A stretch of DNA of 64,000 nucleotides from assembly GCA_030527925.1 (NCBI GenBank), contig JAUMZW010000007.1, positions 1 through 64,000 of the forward strand. Reading direction: 5' to 3'. The translations under genes were made by a program, and so were the position numbers. A model generated the notes under the pieces. That model worked only from the letters and a program-made list of their open reading frames with translations, was not told where the DNA came from and ran no database searches. Positions 50,437 through 63,929 of the stretch are shown here, piece after piece; within the stretch, counting starts at the first letter, position 1; every line of letters begins with the position of its first letter. The stretch comes from Streptococcus sp. (GTDB lineage Bacteria; Bacillota; Bacilli; Lactobacillales; Streptococcaceae).

Positions 50437-51137
50437 AACTGTCCTTTTCTAATCAAAATATCTGAAAATTCTTCTTTCTGCTCTACGGATACTTCATGAA
50501 TCTTAACTAATTCTAACAAGGCTAGAAAACTCGAAACCATCTCATACAAACTCTCACATGTATTTAAAAAAGTCGTAAATAAAAGCTCGGTTTCATTAGA
50601 AAGACGTGTTTTTAACGAAATCATTAAATCATCTATCTTATAATCTTCTTTTTCAATAATGGCTTTACTAGACTGTATTTTATGTTGCTGCCTTGAGATA
50701 ACCTGTGAAAAAACCAAAAAGATATCCATAACTGTTTTATCATGAGCTAACTTTGCTTCTTCGACTAAAATCTCTTGTTTTTCTTTGCTAAAATTCTTAG
50801 CACGTTTTTCATGTTGTTCATTTAGTCGATGACTTACTTCTTTAAAGCGACTATACTCCTCAATTTGACTAAGTAATTCTAATTCAGGATCCTCTTCAAT
50901 AATACTATCAACTACTTTAGGTAATAATTTACGACTTTTAATTAACATCAATTGACTAGCCATTACCATATATTCCCCAGCTACTTCTAGACGCATGACT
51001 TGTAGCGTCTCTATGTAAGAAAGGTATTGTTCAATGACATCAACAATTGGCACGTCGTAAATATCCATCTTATAGCGTGAGACCAAATGTAGTAGTAAAT
51101 CAAGTGGTCCTTCAAAATCTTTTAAAATTATATCCAT
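50424..51137 (-). CDS. scpA: Segregation and condensation protein ScpA
   Basis: ScpA (237 aa), the kleisin that bridges the Smc heads. The N-terminal [23 protein letters not shown] binds the Smc neck, and the C-terminal winged helix binds the cap of the other head. [15 protein letters not shown] is a conserved core. It overlaps the xerD-like gene by one base and scpB by 13. Confidence 0.96.
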   Translation of the reverse strand: MDIILKDFEGPLDLLLHLVSRYKMDIYDVPIVDVIEQYLSYIETLQVMRLEVAGEYMVMASQLMLIKSRKLLPKVVDSIIEEDPELELLSQIEEYSRFKEVSHRLNEQHEKRAKNFSKEKQEILVEEAKLAHDKTVMDIFLVFSQVISRQQHKIQSSKAIIEKEDYKIDDLMISLKTRLSNETELLFTTFLNTCESLYEMVSSFLALLELVKIHEVSVEQKEEFSDILIRKGQLWTI

Positions 51138-51886
51138 TATGTTCTAAAATACTTTTCTAAAGTTGTAGGACTCTTTAAGCCAAGTTGTTTCATAAGTTCA
51201 AATAAACTTACTCCCAAGTCAATTTGTCTCAAAATATACTGTTCTCTTAAACTTTGAGCAGTCATATCTGCGTAACCAACTTGTTCAAGATATCTATTTA
51301 ACTGATTAAATGCCCATTGGCGAGAATAGGGTCTCCCCTTAAAATCAAATAGGTAATTCTTTTGACCATCTTGTAAATCTTCCAAAAAGGGAAGTAAACA
51401 CTCTGATACATTTAAAATTCTAAAAAAAGCCTTTTTTTCAACCCTCAATATTTGAAAATCACTATTAAAATCTGTTTGTTTCAAATGTAAAATCTCAGTT
51501 GGTAAGAGCCCCAATTCAAAAATCAATAAAGCAATATATTGCCCACTCAATCCATCTTGATTTTTATCATATAAAACCTCTAAATCAATCAACTGATAAT
51601 CTTTTTTATGATTGCTATTTTTTTTCGATAATAATTCAAGTTTATAAAAATGACTAATATGCTTTTTAAAGTAGAGAAACTCCAAAAATTGATTCACTGC
51701 CGATAATTTTCTTAATTGAGCAGATAATGATAGCTGATTCAAATGTGCTTGGTAAATTTTTAACTTTTCCTCTGTAATCTTCTGCTCCACTAAATGATTA
51801 AACTGACGTAAATCATAAAAATAGGACTTATAACTATTTTCTGATAAATCTTTACAATCTAAAAACTCTATAATCCAATTATTCAT
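51137..51886 (-). CDS. XerD-like tyrosine recombinase family protein (degenerate active site)
   Basis: Tyrosine-recombinase-fold protein (249 aa) of the streptococcal XerD-like group, always near scpA. An N-terminal SAM-like DNA-binding domain (about 1-85) and a recombinase domain are recognisable. The C-terminal box reads [12 protein letters not shown], where active enzymes have H-x-L-R-H; the box histidines are replaced by Gln and Glu, while the nucleophile-position Tyr in TLEKYF is kept. It is therefore unlikely to be the dif recombinase. The ATG giving [10 protein letters not shown] fits the known family length; it overlaps the end of the CBS gene. Confidence 0.85.
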   Translation of the reverse strand: MNNWIIEFLDCKDLSENSYKSYFYDLRQFNHLVEQKITEEKLKIYQAHLNQLSLSAQLRKLSAVNQFLEFLYFKKHISHFYKLELLSKKNSNHKKDYQLIDLEVLYDKNQDGLSGQYIALLIFELGLLPTEILHLKQTDFNSDFQILRVEKKAFFRILNVSECLLPFLEDLQDGQKNYLFDFKGRPYSRQWAFNQLNRYLEQVGYADMTAQSLREQYILRQIDLGVSLFELMKQLGLKSPTTLEKYFRT

Positions 51887-52343
51887 GTGGTTTAATCTCA
51901 TAAGTTTTTGTAAAATTATGCAACAAACTATTTATTGCTTTTAAAATGGATTTTCTTGTAATGATCCCTACAAATTTTTCGTTATTATCAACCACAGGTA
52001 AAAACGGATACTCTACTAGTTTATGCATAATCTCTGTCAAACTAGAATCGGTATGAACAACTTCGATAATATCATTAACCATGACCCCTATATCTGTTTG
52101 TGACATTTCCCATTCTGTTAAAAAGTGTTTGTCTTGATAGGACATAATATCAGAGATGCTAATCGTTCCCTTATAAAACTTTTCTTTAGTGATTACAGGC
52201 ACTCTAGAATAGCCATTATGAGCAAGTAGTAATAACACATGGTCAGCATTATGTGTATCAATGAAAATAGCAAGCTCAGATTCTGGAATAAGATAATTAT
52301 CAAGATGTTCTAAAATAAAGTCTTCAAATTCTTTAGCAATCAT
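51879..52343 (-). CDS. cbpB: CBS-pair protein, CbpB/DarB-like
   Basis: A 154-residue protein made of one CBS pair (about 15-80 and 85-140), with no other domain. Length, SELAIFIDTHNADHVLLLLAHNGYSRVPVI and the C-terminal FLPVVDNNEKFVGIITRKSIL fit the YkuL/DarB/CbpB group, which bind cyclic di-AMP and link it to the stringent response in Bacillus and Listeria. The call is by family resemblance. It lies between yfcE and the xerD-like gene, with overlaps on both sides. Confidence 0.75.
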   Translation of the reverse strand: MIAKEFEDFILEHLDNYLIPESELAIFIDTHNADHVLLLLAHNGYSRVPVITKEKFYKGTISISDIMSYQDKHFLTEWEMSQTDIGVMVNDIIEVVHTDSSLTEIMHKLVEYPFLPVVDNNEKFVGIITRKSILKAINSLLHNFTKTYEIKPHE

Positions 52344-52861
52344 CGTTTAAACTCCTGTGAAAGTCCTGAAAAAATCTGATGTTTCCTTGTTAAAAAATCA
52401 ACTTTAATTTGTTCGTCACTTATTTCAACTTTGGCATAAAGTTTTTCATTTATCTCACCTCTAGGTTGTGAGATGCTTCCGGGGTTTAAAAAGAGAGTTT
52501 TTCCATTTTTCCAAGCAGCAGGTCTATGGAGATGACCATATAGACATAGATCTGCATCTTCTTCTTGTGCTAAAAAATCAAGCTTATCCCATGAAAAATT
52601 TATATTATATAGATGCCCATGAGTTTGAACAATACGAAAACCGTCCAAATCAACAACTAATTTTGTTGGAAAATCTGCTAAAAAATCACAATTTCCCAAA
52701 ACAACATAAATACCATCCCAAATAGGATCTAAAGAATCCAACTCTGAGTCCCCATTATGAAAAATAGCATCTACTTTACCGATATAACGAGATTTAATTT
52801 CTTTAACGATTTCTCTATCGCCATGAGAATCACTCATTACAATGATTGTTTTTGTTGCCAT
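52340..52861 (-). CDS. YfcE/MJ0936-family metallophosphoesterase
   Basis: Small calcineurin-like phosphodiesterase (173 aa). Metal ligands are in [27 protein letters not shown] and YGHLHRPA, the complete di-metal set. Family members hydrolyse phosphodiesters in vitro; the natural substrate is unknown. It overlaps rdgB by 25 bases and the cbpB-like gene by 4, so the row is tightly coupled. Confidence 0.92.
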   Translation of the reverse strand: MATKTIIVMSDSHGDREIVKEIKSRYIGKVDAIFHNGDSELDSLDPIWDGIYVVLGNCDFLADFPTKLVVDLDGFRIVQTHGHLYNINFSWDKLDFLAQEEDADLCLYGHLHRPAAWKNGKTLFLNPGSISQPRGEINEKLYAKVEISDEQIKVDFLTRKHQIFSGLSQEFKR

Positions 52862-53814
52862 GATGGAAAGACCTCCATTAATTTTTTAACTGCTTGACCT
52901 CTATGTGAAATTTTATTTTTTTCATCTGCTGTTAGCTCTGCTGAAGTTCTACCTGTTTCACCCACTAAAAATAGTGGGTCATATCCAAAGCCATTTGATC
53001 CTTTTGCATCAAATCCTATATAACCTTCCCAGTTAGCTTCAACTACTAAACTTTCTCTGTGAGGGGCAGCTACAACTAGACATGTATGAAATTGTGCTTT
53101 TCTATCTTTCAATTCAAAAACCATAGCAAGTTCATGCAACAGTTTTAAATTATTTTTCTCATCTGTCGCATCCGGACCAGAAAATCGTGCCGACCAAACA
53201 CCAGGCATTCCACCAAGAATATCAACCTTTAAACCTGAGTCATCAGCTAGTACCATTTGACCTGTCAACGATGCAATTGTCTCAGCTTTTAACCTGGCAT
53301 TTTCTTCAAAGGTTACTCCTGTTTCCTCTACTTCTGGTAATTCTGGATAATCATTTAAACTTTCAACACTTATCCCTATTTTTTGGAACATTCGCCTAAA
53401 TTCTTTAACTTTTCCTTCATTATGTGTCGCAATTAAGATACTATCTCCAAGTTGATGCTTTAAATGATTACCTAATATAGTATCCACAGAAACACCTTCT
53501 TTTGGCGTCAAAACAGAGTACAAAGTCCCATTTTCACTAATTAAAATAAGTCCTTGATGTTGTGTCATCGTCAAAGAACGGGTATAGACTGTATTTATAA
53601 TATCTAGTAAAAAAGTCAAAAATTTAAGGTCCGATGAGTACGATACTATATGGACAGATAGGTTAAGATCACCTAAAAAAGACAAGCTATGTAACACTTT
53701 CATTGCATTATCTTTAACATCTCCCTCAAATGAAGTGATATTCAATGACTCTACATCACACTTTGCAATGTACCAATCCTCATCATCTTTATACTCGTAT
53801 ATTTTTGTTGACAT
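52837..53814 (-). CDS. rdgB: Nucleoside-triphosphate pyrophosphatase (RdgB/HAM1) with N-terminal extension
   Basis: House-cleaning enzyme (325 aa) that removes ITP, dITP and XTP. The catalytic domain is the C-terminal 200 residues: [43 protein letters not shown] and [10 protein letters not shown]. The first 125 residues form a separate domain, seen in streptococcal orthologues but absent from most others; its function is unknown. It follows murI by about 15 bases. Confidence 0.93.
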   Translation of the reverse strand: MSTKIYEYKDDEDWYIAKCDVESLNITSFEGDVKDNAMKVLHSLSFLGDLNLSVHIVSYSSDLKFLTFLLDIINTVYTRSLTMTQHQGLILISENGTLYSVLTPKEGVSVDTILGNHLKHQLGDSILIATHNEGKVKEFRRMFQKIGISVESLNDYPELPEVEETGVTFEENARLKAETIASLTGQMVLADDSGLKVDILGGMPGVWSARFSGPDATDEKNNLKLLHELAMVFELKDRKAQFHTCLVVAAPHRESLVVEANWEGYIGFDAKGSNGFGYDPLFLVGETGRTSAELTADEKNKISHRGQAVKKLMEVFPSWQQKQSL

Positions 53815-53828
53815 TTTTTTCTCCTAAA

Positions 53829-54623
53829 CTAGATATTAACATGTTCCACATGTATAGCTTGACCTAACCATTGCTCAGCAATGACTTTAAAACTTTCTTC
53901 ACTTGCTGTTGTATAGAAGCGATGTTCCAGTAATGATGGCTCACAACTAGCATTAATCTGAAAATAATTAAGTAAAACTGAGATATCACGGACGCATTCT
54001 GCACCGCTATCAATTAATTTAACATTAGGCCCCATGACATTTTGGATAATTGATCGTAAAAGAGGATAATGAGTACATCCTAAAACCAATGTATCAACTT
54101 TTCCAACCAAAGGTTCCAAAGCTTCATAAACAACTTTTTTAGCAACACTTGATGACATCTGATTTGACTCAACAATTGGAACAAATTTAGGACATGCCAC
54201 ACTCTCTACAATAACTTGTGGAGCTAAAAAATGAATCTTTTTAGAATAGACATCTGATTGAACTGTCATCGGTGTTCCAATAATACCAATCCTACCTGTT
54301 GATGAAGATTTTATCGCTGCACTAGCTCCAGGTAAAATGACACCTAGGACTGGAATATCTAATGCTTCTTTGACTTCTTCCCAAGCAACTGCTGTTGCTG
54401 TATTGCATGCAAAAACAATCATTTTCACATTTTTAGTGACTAAAAAATTAACCATATCCCAAGTAAACTCTTTAATCTGGTCAACAGTCCTGGGCCCATA
54501 AGGTGCCCTAGCAGAATCCCCAATATAAACAATTTTTTCATGTGGGAGCTGTCTCATTAACTCTTTGACTACTGTCAAACCTCCAACACCTGAATCTAAA
54601 AAACCAATCGCTCTATTATTCAT
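53829..54623 (-). CDS. murI: Glutamate racemase
   Basis: MurI (264 aa) makes D-glutamate for peptidoglycan. Catalytic cysteines are in VFACNTATA and LGCTHYPLL, with [12 protein letters not shown] and [10 protein letters not shown] as substrate-binding motifs. GGAG stands just before the ATG. A terminator hairpin ends only about 20 bases upstream, so transcription depends on read-through or on a promoter within that segment. First gene of the murI-rdgB-yfcE-cbpB-xerD-scpA-scpB-rluB-yidD row. Confidence 0.95.
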   Translation of the reverse strand: MNNRAIGFLDSGVGGLTVVKELMRQLPHEKIVYIGDSARAPYGPRTVDQIKEFTWDMVNFLVTKNVKMIVFACNTATAVAWEEVKEALDIPVLGVILPGASAAIKSSSTGRIGIIGTPMTVQSDVYSKKIHFLAPQVIVESVACPKFVPIVESNQMSSSVAKKVVYEALEPLVGKVDTLVLGCTHYPLLRSIIQNVMGPNVKLIDSGAECVRDISVLLNYFQINASCEPSLLEHRFYTTASEESFKVIAEQWLGQAIHVEHVNI

Positions 54624-54641
54624 TACATTACTCCAAACATC

Positions 54642-54673
54642 AAAAAAACTCAGCAGACAGAGCCAACTGAGTT
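54642..54673 (-). terminator. Terminator just upstream of murI
   Basis: AACTCAG (54648-54654) pairs with CTGAGTT (54667-54673), followed on the minus strand by a run of seven T. It ends about 20 bases before the murI ATG. Confidence 0.8.
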
Positions 54674-54768
54674 TTTCATTCTGAGCCCCGTTCTTAAAGA
54701 AAGGGTGTTTTTAGGACACACCTTGCTCGACATATACCTTCTGTTTTAATAAAAGGGTATCCTTAAAA
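54674..54768 (-). ncRNA. Unidentified structured RNA segment between yneF and murI
   Basis: The minus strand right after yneF has two further hairpins ahead of the terminator: ATACC/GGTAT enclosing TTTT/AAAA (about 54732-54762), and AAGG..GTGT with ACAC..CTT, one base bulged (about 54700-54724). Three hairpins ending in a T run suggest either a small RNA from the yneF 3' end or an attenuator for murI. I did not recognise an Rfam family, and no clear promoter was found inside it. Confidence 0.45.
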
Positions 54769-54773
54769 TCAAT

Positions 54774-55016
54774 TTATTTTTTTGATTTTGCCGCAGCAGC
54801 TTTTGACTGTTTTACGATATTACGGTAAGTTTGTTGAATTTTAGCTTCGCTAGGTTTTTGACCCATTTGGCTCATCATTTCACGAATTGCATCAGGCGTC
54901 AATCGTGGATGTTGACTAATTTCTTTTTCAATCTGTTTACGTGTAAAAAATACACCTCCAGTAAAACCTGCAAGGGCTGCAATAATTAATAATAATACCC
55001 AAAGGAAAGTTGTCAT
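54774..55016 (-). CDS. yneF: UPF0154 protein YneF
   Basis: Small membrane protein (80 aa): one N-terminal transmembrane helix (about 3-23, [21 protein letters not shown]) and a basic cytoplasmic part with the family motif [23 protein letters not shown] (24-62 region). Common in Firmicutes, function unknown. AGGAGA precedes the ATG. It lies upstream of murI. Confidence 0.92.
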   Translation of the reverse strand: MTTFLWVLLLIIAALAGFTGGVFFTRKQIEKEISQHPRLTPDAIREMMSQMGQKPSEAKIQQTYRNIVKQSKAAAAKSKK

Positions 55017-55085
55017 TTTTATTTCATCTCCTAATCTTTATGATTATTATTATAGCAAAATTAAAGGTTTGTGACAAATATACGC

Positions 55086-56333
55086 TTAATCTTCAAAATT
55101 AAAGCCATATAAGGTTGAAAAATAATCCTCAGGTTTTTCTGCTCTACGAATCATCTCTACATTACCATCAAGCTTATAAAGTAATTCAGAAGAACGAAGC
55201 CTTGCATTATATTGGTAACCCATTGAAAAACCATGAGCTCCTGTGTCATGGATGACCAAATAATCACCTATATCAGTCTTGGGTAATTCTCTTTGAATTG
55301 CAAACTTATCATTGTTTTCACATAAACTACCAACTACATCAACTACTTCATTTACTGTACTAGTTTCTCTATCAACATTAGTGATATGATGATAAGAATT
55401 ATACATAGCTGGTCTTAAGAGATTGACAGCACAAGCATCAACACCAAGATAAGTACGATAAGTTTTCTTTTTATGGGTTACTTTTGTTACTAGATGCCCG
55501 TGCGGAGCAAGCATGAAACGTCCAAGTTCTGTAAAGATTTTTAAATTTCCTAAACCAGCTGGTCTTAAAATAGCTTCAAAAGCATTACGTACACCTTCTC
55601 CAATCACAGCAATATCGTTAGGTGTTTGATCAGGGTGATAGTCAACTCCTATACCTCCTGATAAATTGATAAAATCTAAAGAAATCCCCAGGTTTTCTTT
55701 TATTTCAACAGCCAGTTCAAATAATGCTTTAGCATGAACTGGATAATAATCATTTGTAACTGTATTTGAAGCCAAAAAGGCATGAATACCAAAGGTCTTA
55801 ACCCCTTTTTCTGCCAATTCTTTATACCCTTTAAACAGTTGTTCTTTTGTCATTCCAAACTTAGACTCTTCAGGATGGTCCATAATATCAGTTCCTAGTG
55901 AAAATACACCACCCGGATTGTATCGAAGGGAAATCACTTCTGGTAAGCCAGATTTTTTTTCCAAATAAGCAATATCTTCATAAGCATCTAAGTTAATAAT
56001 AGCACCAATTTTTTTAGCAAAATCGTATTCCTCGATAGGGGTATTATTTGAAGAGAACATAATATCTTTAAAACCCAATTTATCAGACATTAATAACTCA
56101 ACACCTGTCGCACAATCCACACCGCAGTTTTCTTCTTGTAGAATTTTTAAAATGGTTGGATTTGGTGTCGCCTTAACTGCAAAATACTCTTTGAAGCCTT
56201 TATTCCATGAAAAAGCTTGATTTAGCGCACGCGCTTTTTCTCTGATCCCTTTTTCATCATAGATGTGAAAGGGTGTTGAGTATTTGGCTACAATCTCATG
56301 TAGAGCATCTTTTGTTAAAAATGGTTTTTTCAT
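55086..56333 (-). CDS. lysA: Diaminopimelate decarboxylase
   Basis: PLP-dependent fold-III decarboxylase (415 aa) making lysine from meso-diaminopimelate. The PLP lysine is in YFAVKATPNPTIL, with the glycine-rich phosphate site NLSGGIGVDYHPD and the active-site Cys in GSLCENNDKF. Normal length. No other lysine-pathway gene is in the window, and streptococcal walls use lysine. It is flanked by yneF and the BI-1 gene, each with its own spacing, so probably monocistronic. Confidence 0.92.
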   Translation of the reverse strand: MKKPFLTKDALHEIVAKYSTPFHIYDEKGIREKARALNQAFSWNKGFKEYFAVKATPNPTILKILQEENCGVDCATGVELLMSDKLGFKDIMFSSNNTPIEEYDFAKKIGAIINLDAYEDIAYLEKKSGLPEVISLRYNPGGVFSLGTDIMDHPEESKFGMTKEQLFKGYKELAEKGVKTFGIHAFLASNTVTNDYYPVHAKALFELAVEIKENLGISLDFINLSGGIGVDYHPDQTPNDIAVIGEGVRNAFEAILRPAGLGNLKIFTELGRFMLAPHGHLVTKVTHKKKTYRTYLGVDACAVNLLRPAMYNSYHHITNVDRETSTVNEVVDVVGSLCENNDKFAIQRELPKTDIGDYLVIHDTGAHGFSMGYQYNARLRSSELLYKLDGNVEMIRRAEKPEDYFSTLYGFNFED

Positions 56334-56416
56334 AATTCTCTTCCTTCTCTTTAGTTTTTTTATTATACCATAAATTATCAGAAAATTTTTACTACTTTTT
56401 TATTTACTCATCATAT

Positions 56417-56447
56417 AAAAAAAAAAGAGTGATCAATACCACTCTTA
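56417..56447 (-). terminator. Terminator of the BI-1 family gene
   Basis: AAGAGTG (56425-56431) pairs with CACTCTT (56440-56446), with about ten T next on the minus strand, 6 bases past the stop. Confidence 0.85.
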
Positions 56448-56452
56448 AAATA

Positions 56453-57145
56453 CTAATCACTATTGTTTCCAAAAAGACGTAATAAACTAATAAATAGATT
56501 GATAAAATCTAAATATAGACTTAATGCCATCGAAATAGCCCAAGCATCTTGAACATTTCCACCTGTTGATTCATAGACACGTTTAATCATTTGATTATCA
56601 TACGCAATCAATCCTGAAAATAGTAAAACAGATAAAATACTAATCACATAACTAATAAAGCCATTACCAATGAAAAGATTAATCAAGCTAGCCACAACAA
56701 TGCCAATCATAGCAGCCATAATAGCCTTAGAAAATCCCGATAAATCTTTCTTTGTTGTAAAACCGATTAGAGCCATTACAAAGAAAACAACTGCTGAGGA
56801 TAAAAAAGCTTGGATGACTGTAGCACCTGTGTAAGCTGCAATAATAAAACTTAATGTAAAACCGTTTAAAGCTGAATAAGTTAAAAATAATGGTAAAGCT
56901 GCAGGAGTATTTTTTCTAGCTGCACTACTTGCCATAAAAACTAAGGCTAGTTCTAAAAAAATTGCTCCATAATAAATCACCGAATGACCTGACATTATTG
57001 CAATCATATTATCTCTGAAAACATATAACATCAAAAATGAAACAAAGGCTGAAAGACCAATGCCCATACCAACTAATCCATAAATTTTAGCGTAAAATTG
57101 ATTGATACGACTATCTGTTTGTGTATAAATAACGTTATTATTCAT
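56453..57145 (-). CDS. Bax inhibitor-1/YccA family membrane protein
   Basis: A 230-residue protein with seven membrane helices and the BI-1 family ending [22 protein letters not shown] (two aspartates in the last two helices, which in the Bacillus homologue sense pH in a calcium leak channel). Role in streptococci unclear. It overlaps the upstream HD gene by 4 bases and was likely cotranscribed. Confidence 0.92.
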   Translation of the reverse strand: MNNNVIYTQTDSRINQFYAKIYGLVGMGIGLSAFVSFLMLYVFRDNMIAIMSGHSVIYYGAIFLELALVFMASSAARKNTPAALPLFLTYSALNGFTLSFIIAAYTGATVIQAFLSSAVVFFVMALIGFTTKKDLSGFSKAIMAAMIGIVVASLINLFIGNGFISYVISILSVLLFSGLIAYDNQMIKRVYESTGGNVQDAWAISMALSLYLDFINLFISLLRLFGNNSD

Positions 57146-57645
57146 TTTTTCTCCTTTTTATCTAATAAATAATGAAATTTTCTACCTTTTTCTATAACTT
57201 TTCCAATTGGTCTACTTGCTTCACGTACTGCCCAATACTTATCCACCATTGTTACAATATACCCTTCTTTAAAACGTGGGGGTGCTATCGTTGCACCCCA
57301 CATATGTTTTAAAATGATATCTTCTTCCTTCTCAGACAAGATAGTCAATTTTCTAGCATTTTTTACAGCAATTCTTGGATGGACCCAAGCATGACTTTTA
57401 TTAAACTTTGTCACTCGCCAATCATAATAAAAAAAATCATGAAGTAAAGCACCTCTTGCTGTACTTCTAGCATCCCAACCTAATTTTTTTGCAATCTTAT
57501 AACTAGTGAAAGCAACATTAATTGAATGCTCTAACCTTGTAGAATGATTATGTTGAACAATTTTTGATAGACGTTGAAATCTTGGATGACTAATCAAATG
57601 TGAGACATAAGTCATAAATTCCTTATCTTTTTCATAGCGCTTCAT
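57142..57645 (-). CDS. HD-domain hydrolase
   Basis: A 167-residue phosphohydrolase with the HD metal motifs: [23 protein letters not shown] and [12 protein letters not shown], plus [13 protein letters not shown]. Unlike the broken HD gene at 42.7-43.4 kb it is intact. Substrate unknown. The ATG giving [10 protein letters not shown] is chosen since GAGGTG lies just before it; a GTG nine bases earlier is possible. Cotranscribed with the BI-1 gene. Confidence 0.85.
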   Translation of the reverse strand: MKRYEKDKEFMTYVSHLISHPRFQRLSKIVQHNHSTRLEHSINVAFTSYKIAKKLGWDARSTARGALLHDFFYYDWRVTKFNKSHAWVHPRIAVKNARKLTILSEKEEDIILKHMWGATIAPPRFKEGYIVTMVDKYWAVREASRPIGKVIEKGRKFHYLLDKKEKK

Positions 57646-57682
57646 AGTATTCACCTCTATTAAGCTATTATAACAAATTTTC

Positions 57683-58423
57683 TTAAATAAAACGAAACAT
57701 AAGTATGCCAGCTGCTACTGCAACATTCAGACTTTCCGAATGTCCTGGCATAGTAATATGGACTAAGACATCTGCTTTATTTTCAACCAATTCTGAAATA
57801 CCTTTCCCCTCATTCCCCATAATAAGCGCAAAATTTTTTTGAGGACTAATTGACTGGTAATCTTTTGACTCCTTAGAAAGAGTTGTTGCCATTATAAAAG
57901 TCTTATATTGTTTTAATATATCTAAGATACTGACAATGTCTTTTCTAATGATTGGAAGATGAAAATGGCTACCCTGCATGGAACGTAGTGTTTTCTGATT
58001 ATAAATATCTGCTGAATGATCCGTTATAAATACAGCAGAATAACCTGCTGCATCTGCAGTTCTAATCATTGTTCCCACATTCCCTGGATCTTGAACATCC
58101 TCTAAAACTAAAAATTTTCCAGAAGTGAGTTCTGAAATAGTAACAGTTTGATAGGCCACCTCTACTACTATTCCTTGGGGTGTTTTTGAATCTGATAATT
58201 CTTTAAGAATTTCACTGGTCACAAGATATGTATTTTGATAAGAACTTACCTTATCTTGATAACCGTCCACAATAAATATTTTTAAAATTTCAACACCATA
58301 GGCAACAGCCTCATCAAATAAATGCCACCCTTCAATGAGATACGATGACTTCCGATATTTTTTTTGCAATAATTTTTTTGTTTCCTTAATAACAGGATTT
58401 GATTTGGATGTAATTTCTTTCAT
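57683..58423 (-). CDS. TrmH/SpoU family RNA methyltransferase
   Basis: SPOUT methyltransferase (246 aa) with an N-terminal substrate-binding domain (KETKKLLQKKYRKSSYLIEG) and the SAM knot with LEDVQDPGNVGTMIRTADA, LIMGNEGKGIS and SLNVAVAAGILMF. It probably adds a 2'-O-methyl group to rRNA or tRNA; the target is not clear. The ATG at 58423 is preceded not by a ribosome site but by TGTTATAAT ending 6 bases before, which suggests a leaderless mRNA. Confidence 0.88.
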   Translation of the reverse strand: MKEITSKSNPVIKETKKLLQKKYRKSSYLIEGWHLFDEAVAYGVEILKIFIVDGYQDKVSSYQNTYLVTSEILKELSDSKTPQGIVVEVAYQTVTISELTSGKFLVLEDVQDPGNVGTMIRTADAAGYSAVFITDHSADIYNQKTLRSMQGSHFHLPIIRKDIVSILDILKQYKTFIMATTLSKESKDYQSISPQKNFALIMGNEGKGISELVENKADVLVHITMPGHSESLNVAVAAGILMFRFI

Positions 58424-58438
58424 AAAATTATTATAACA
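58424..58438 (-). promoter_or_regulatory. Extended -10 promoter directly before the TrmH-family start
   Basis: TGTTATAAT on the minus strand ends 6 bases before the ATG, so transcription would begin at or next to the A of the start codon. No GGAGG-like sequence is present in the 30 bases upstream. Confidence 0.6.
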
Positions 58439-58511
58439 TAAGCTCATAAAGTAACGACTTTTAACTATGCTTGCATTGACAAATCTTTGATAGCTATGGC
58501 AAACTAAGAGA

Positions 58512-60269
58512 ATGACATATTTGTATTATCAACTCAAAAAATTAAGCAGTAATATTGATAAAATTCTATTGTTATTTTTCACTTCTTTTATTCTAATGGA
58601 TTTTATTTGGATACCTTTAAACTCCTTTGCTTCAGAAAGCCTCCTATTTTTATCAGGTCACGACTACCTCTCTCAAAGCAATATTTTAGCTGTCTTAACT
58701 GAAAAATGGTGGATTACTCTATTATTTATCCTACTACTCATATCAAATTTATGTATTGCCTATCTTCAAATGGCTCTCATCTTTATCGGGGTAAATAACC
58801 TAATCAAACAAGAAGATAAACCTCTCATTATTTATATTAAATCAGTTAAAAATGATATTGTTGAAATCTTGCGGACATTTCATCTCAATAAAGTCTTCTT
58901 TATCCTGGCTTATAGTATTATTCTATTCCCTTTCTTACGGAAAGTTTTGAATATTTATTACTTTAACAAGCTTATCATCCCACAATTCATTATTGATTAT
59001 TATGAAAAAAACGATTTTCTAGCTATCATTTTCACTCTAGCTCTCATCTTATTTTACTGGCTAGCAACACGAGTAATGTATGCCCTCCCTATTATCTTTT
59101 TTAACCACAACAATGTCAGATATGCTCTAAACTACTCTTGGCAAAAAACCAAAGGAAAGCAACATATTAAAACCTTTTTTAAACTTCTTTGGATTATCAC
59201 ACTACCAATTGTACTCTTTTTTATTGTCTCCCTTATCTCTGTTTTTGTACAAACCTGGGCAGATAAACTCCCAAATACTATTGCTTTAAGCATAGCTCTC
59301 ATTCAAGTTGTCATTATCAAAATTGCATATTATCTTGCAATTGCATTTTTTATGATTCGATTTATCCACCTTCTAACAGGAGACCATCTCTCTATACAAC
59401 CAAAATCAGCTCCTAAATATCGAATCAGTCTTATAATTCTTGCCATATCATCTCTTATCTTTATTTATGAAGGCTGGTACAATATTTCTTACCCATATTC
59501 TAAATTACCTGTCACAATTTCACACAGAGGAGTAAGTGATAACAATGGGGTCCAAAATTCTATTGATGCCCTTAAAAAAACCGTAAAACTGAAACCTAAT
59601 TATGTGGAAATGGATGTTCAAGAGACTAAAGATGGTAAGTTTGTGGTCATGCACGACAATAACTTAAAAAAACTAACTGGTCATAATGGAGAAACTCATG
59701 ACTATACCCTATCTGAACTAACTGCCATGATCAGCTCTGAAAATGGACAATCAGCACCTATACCTTCTTTTGATGAGTATCTGACAGTTGCTGAAAAGCT
59801 TGACCAACCTTTACTAGTAGAAATTAAAACAAATCTATCCGATTCTAAAAATATGATGAAACATTTTTTAGATGAATATGCTGAGCGCCTTATTAAAGAT
59901 AAATCTCTTATGCATTCTCTTGACTACCATGTTATTTTATCTATAAAAAAATATGCCCCAACTCTAGAATGCTACTTTATTCTCCCCTTTAATTCTGTGT
60001 ATCCTAGAACCATAGCCGACGGCTACACCATGGAATATTCATCTCTAGATAAATCATTCATTTTAAAATCACAGCAACACCATAAAAAAGTTTTTGCTTG
60101 GACGCCAAATGACAGTGATACTATTATGCAAGTTTTACAACTTCCTGTAGATGGAATTATTACCGACCAATTAGCCTTACTCAATGAAGCCATCACTGAA
60201 TTAAAGACTGATTCGAACTACACAGGAAGACTATCTCGTTATATAACGGGTCTAACACAACTTTGGTAA
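58512..60269 (+). CDS. Membrane glycerophosphodiester phosphodiesterase
   Basis: A 585-residue protein: an N-terminal membrane part with about eight helices (about 15-330, the glycerophosphodiesterase membrane domain) and a C-terminal GDPD catalytic domain (about 340-570). SHRGVSDNNGVQNSIDAL holds the general acid/base His-Arg; EMDVQETKDGKFVVMHD holds the metal ligands and second His. It could cut glycerophosphodiesters or lipoteichoic-acid-type chains at the membrane. The ATG at 58512 has only a weak AAGAGA before it. TTGACA at 58475-58480 is a possible -35. Confidence 0.87.
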   Translation: MTYLYYQLKKLSSNIDKILLLFFTSFILMDFIWIPLNSFASESLLFLSGHDYLSQSNILAVLTEKWWITLLFILLLISNLCIAYLQMALIFIGVNNLIKQEDKPLIIYIKSVKNDIVEILRTFHLNKVFFILAYSIILFPFLRKVLNIYYFNKLIIPQFIIDYYEKNDFLAIIFTLALILFYWLATRVMYALPIIFFNHNNVRYALNYSWQKTKGKQHIKTFFKLLWIITLPIVLFFIVSLISVFVQTWADKLPNTIALSIALIQVVIIKIAYYLAIAFFMIRFIHLLTGDHLSIQPKSAPKYRISLIILAISSLIFIYEGWYNISYPYSKLPVTISHRGVSDNNGVQNSIDALKKTVKLKPNYVEMDVQETKDGKFVVMHDNNLKKLTGHNGETHDYTLSELTAMISSENGQSAPIPSFDEYLTVAEKLDQPLLVEIKTNLSDSKNMMKHFLDEYAERLIKDKSLMHSLDYHVILSIKKYAPTLECYFILPFNSVYPRTIADGYTMEYSSLDKSFILKSQQHHKKVFAWTPNDSDTIMQVLQLPVDGIITDQLALLNEAITELKTDSNYTGRLSRYITGLTQLW

Positions 60270-60293
60270 AAAGTTTATATTTTATATATATTT

Positions 60294-60330
60294 AAAATCC
60301 GTCTAACCTACTAATCGTTAGACGGATTTT
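60294..60330. terminator. Bidirectional terminator between the phosphodiesterase and sialidase genes
   Basis: AAAATCCGTCTAAC (60294-60307) pairs exactly with GTTAGACGGATTTT (60317-60330). T runs follow on both strands. Confidence 0.9.
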
Positions 60331-60353
60331 ACTTTTATTTTTAATCTCTTACT

Positions 60354-63871
<3,518 letters not shown>

Positions 63872-63929
63872 AATCATTTAAAAATTTTTCTAAATACATA
63901 AAAAAACCTAGAAACATTTAAATTTTAGA

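Noticed and set aside
54642..54768. T-box or preQ1-II riboswitch before murI
   Set aside because: No T-box sequence (GGGTGGNACCGCG) and no preQ1-II core; the element stays unidentified.
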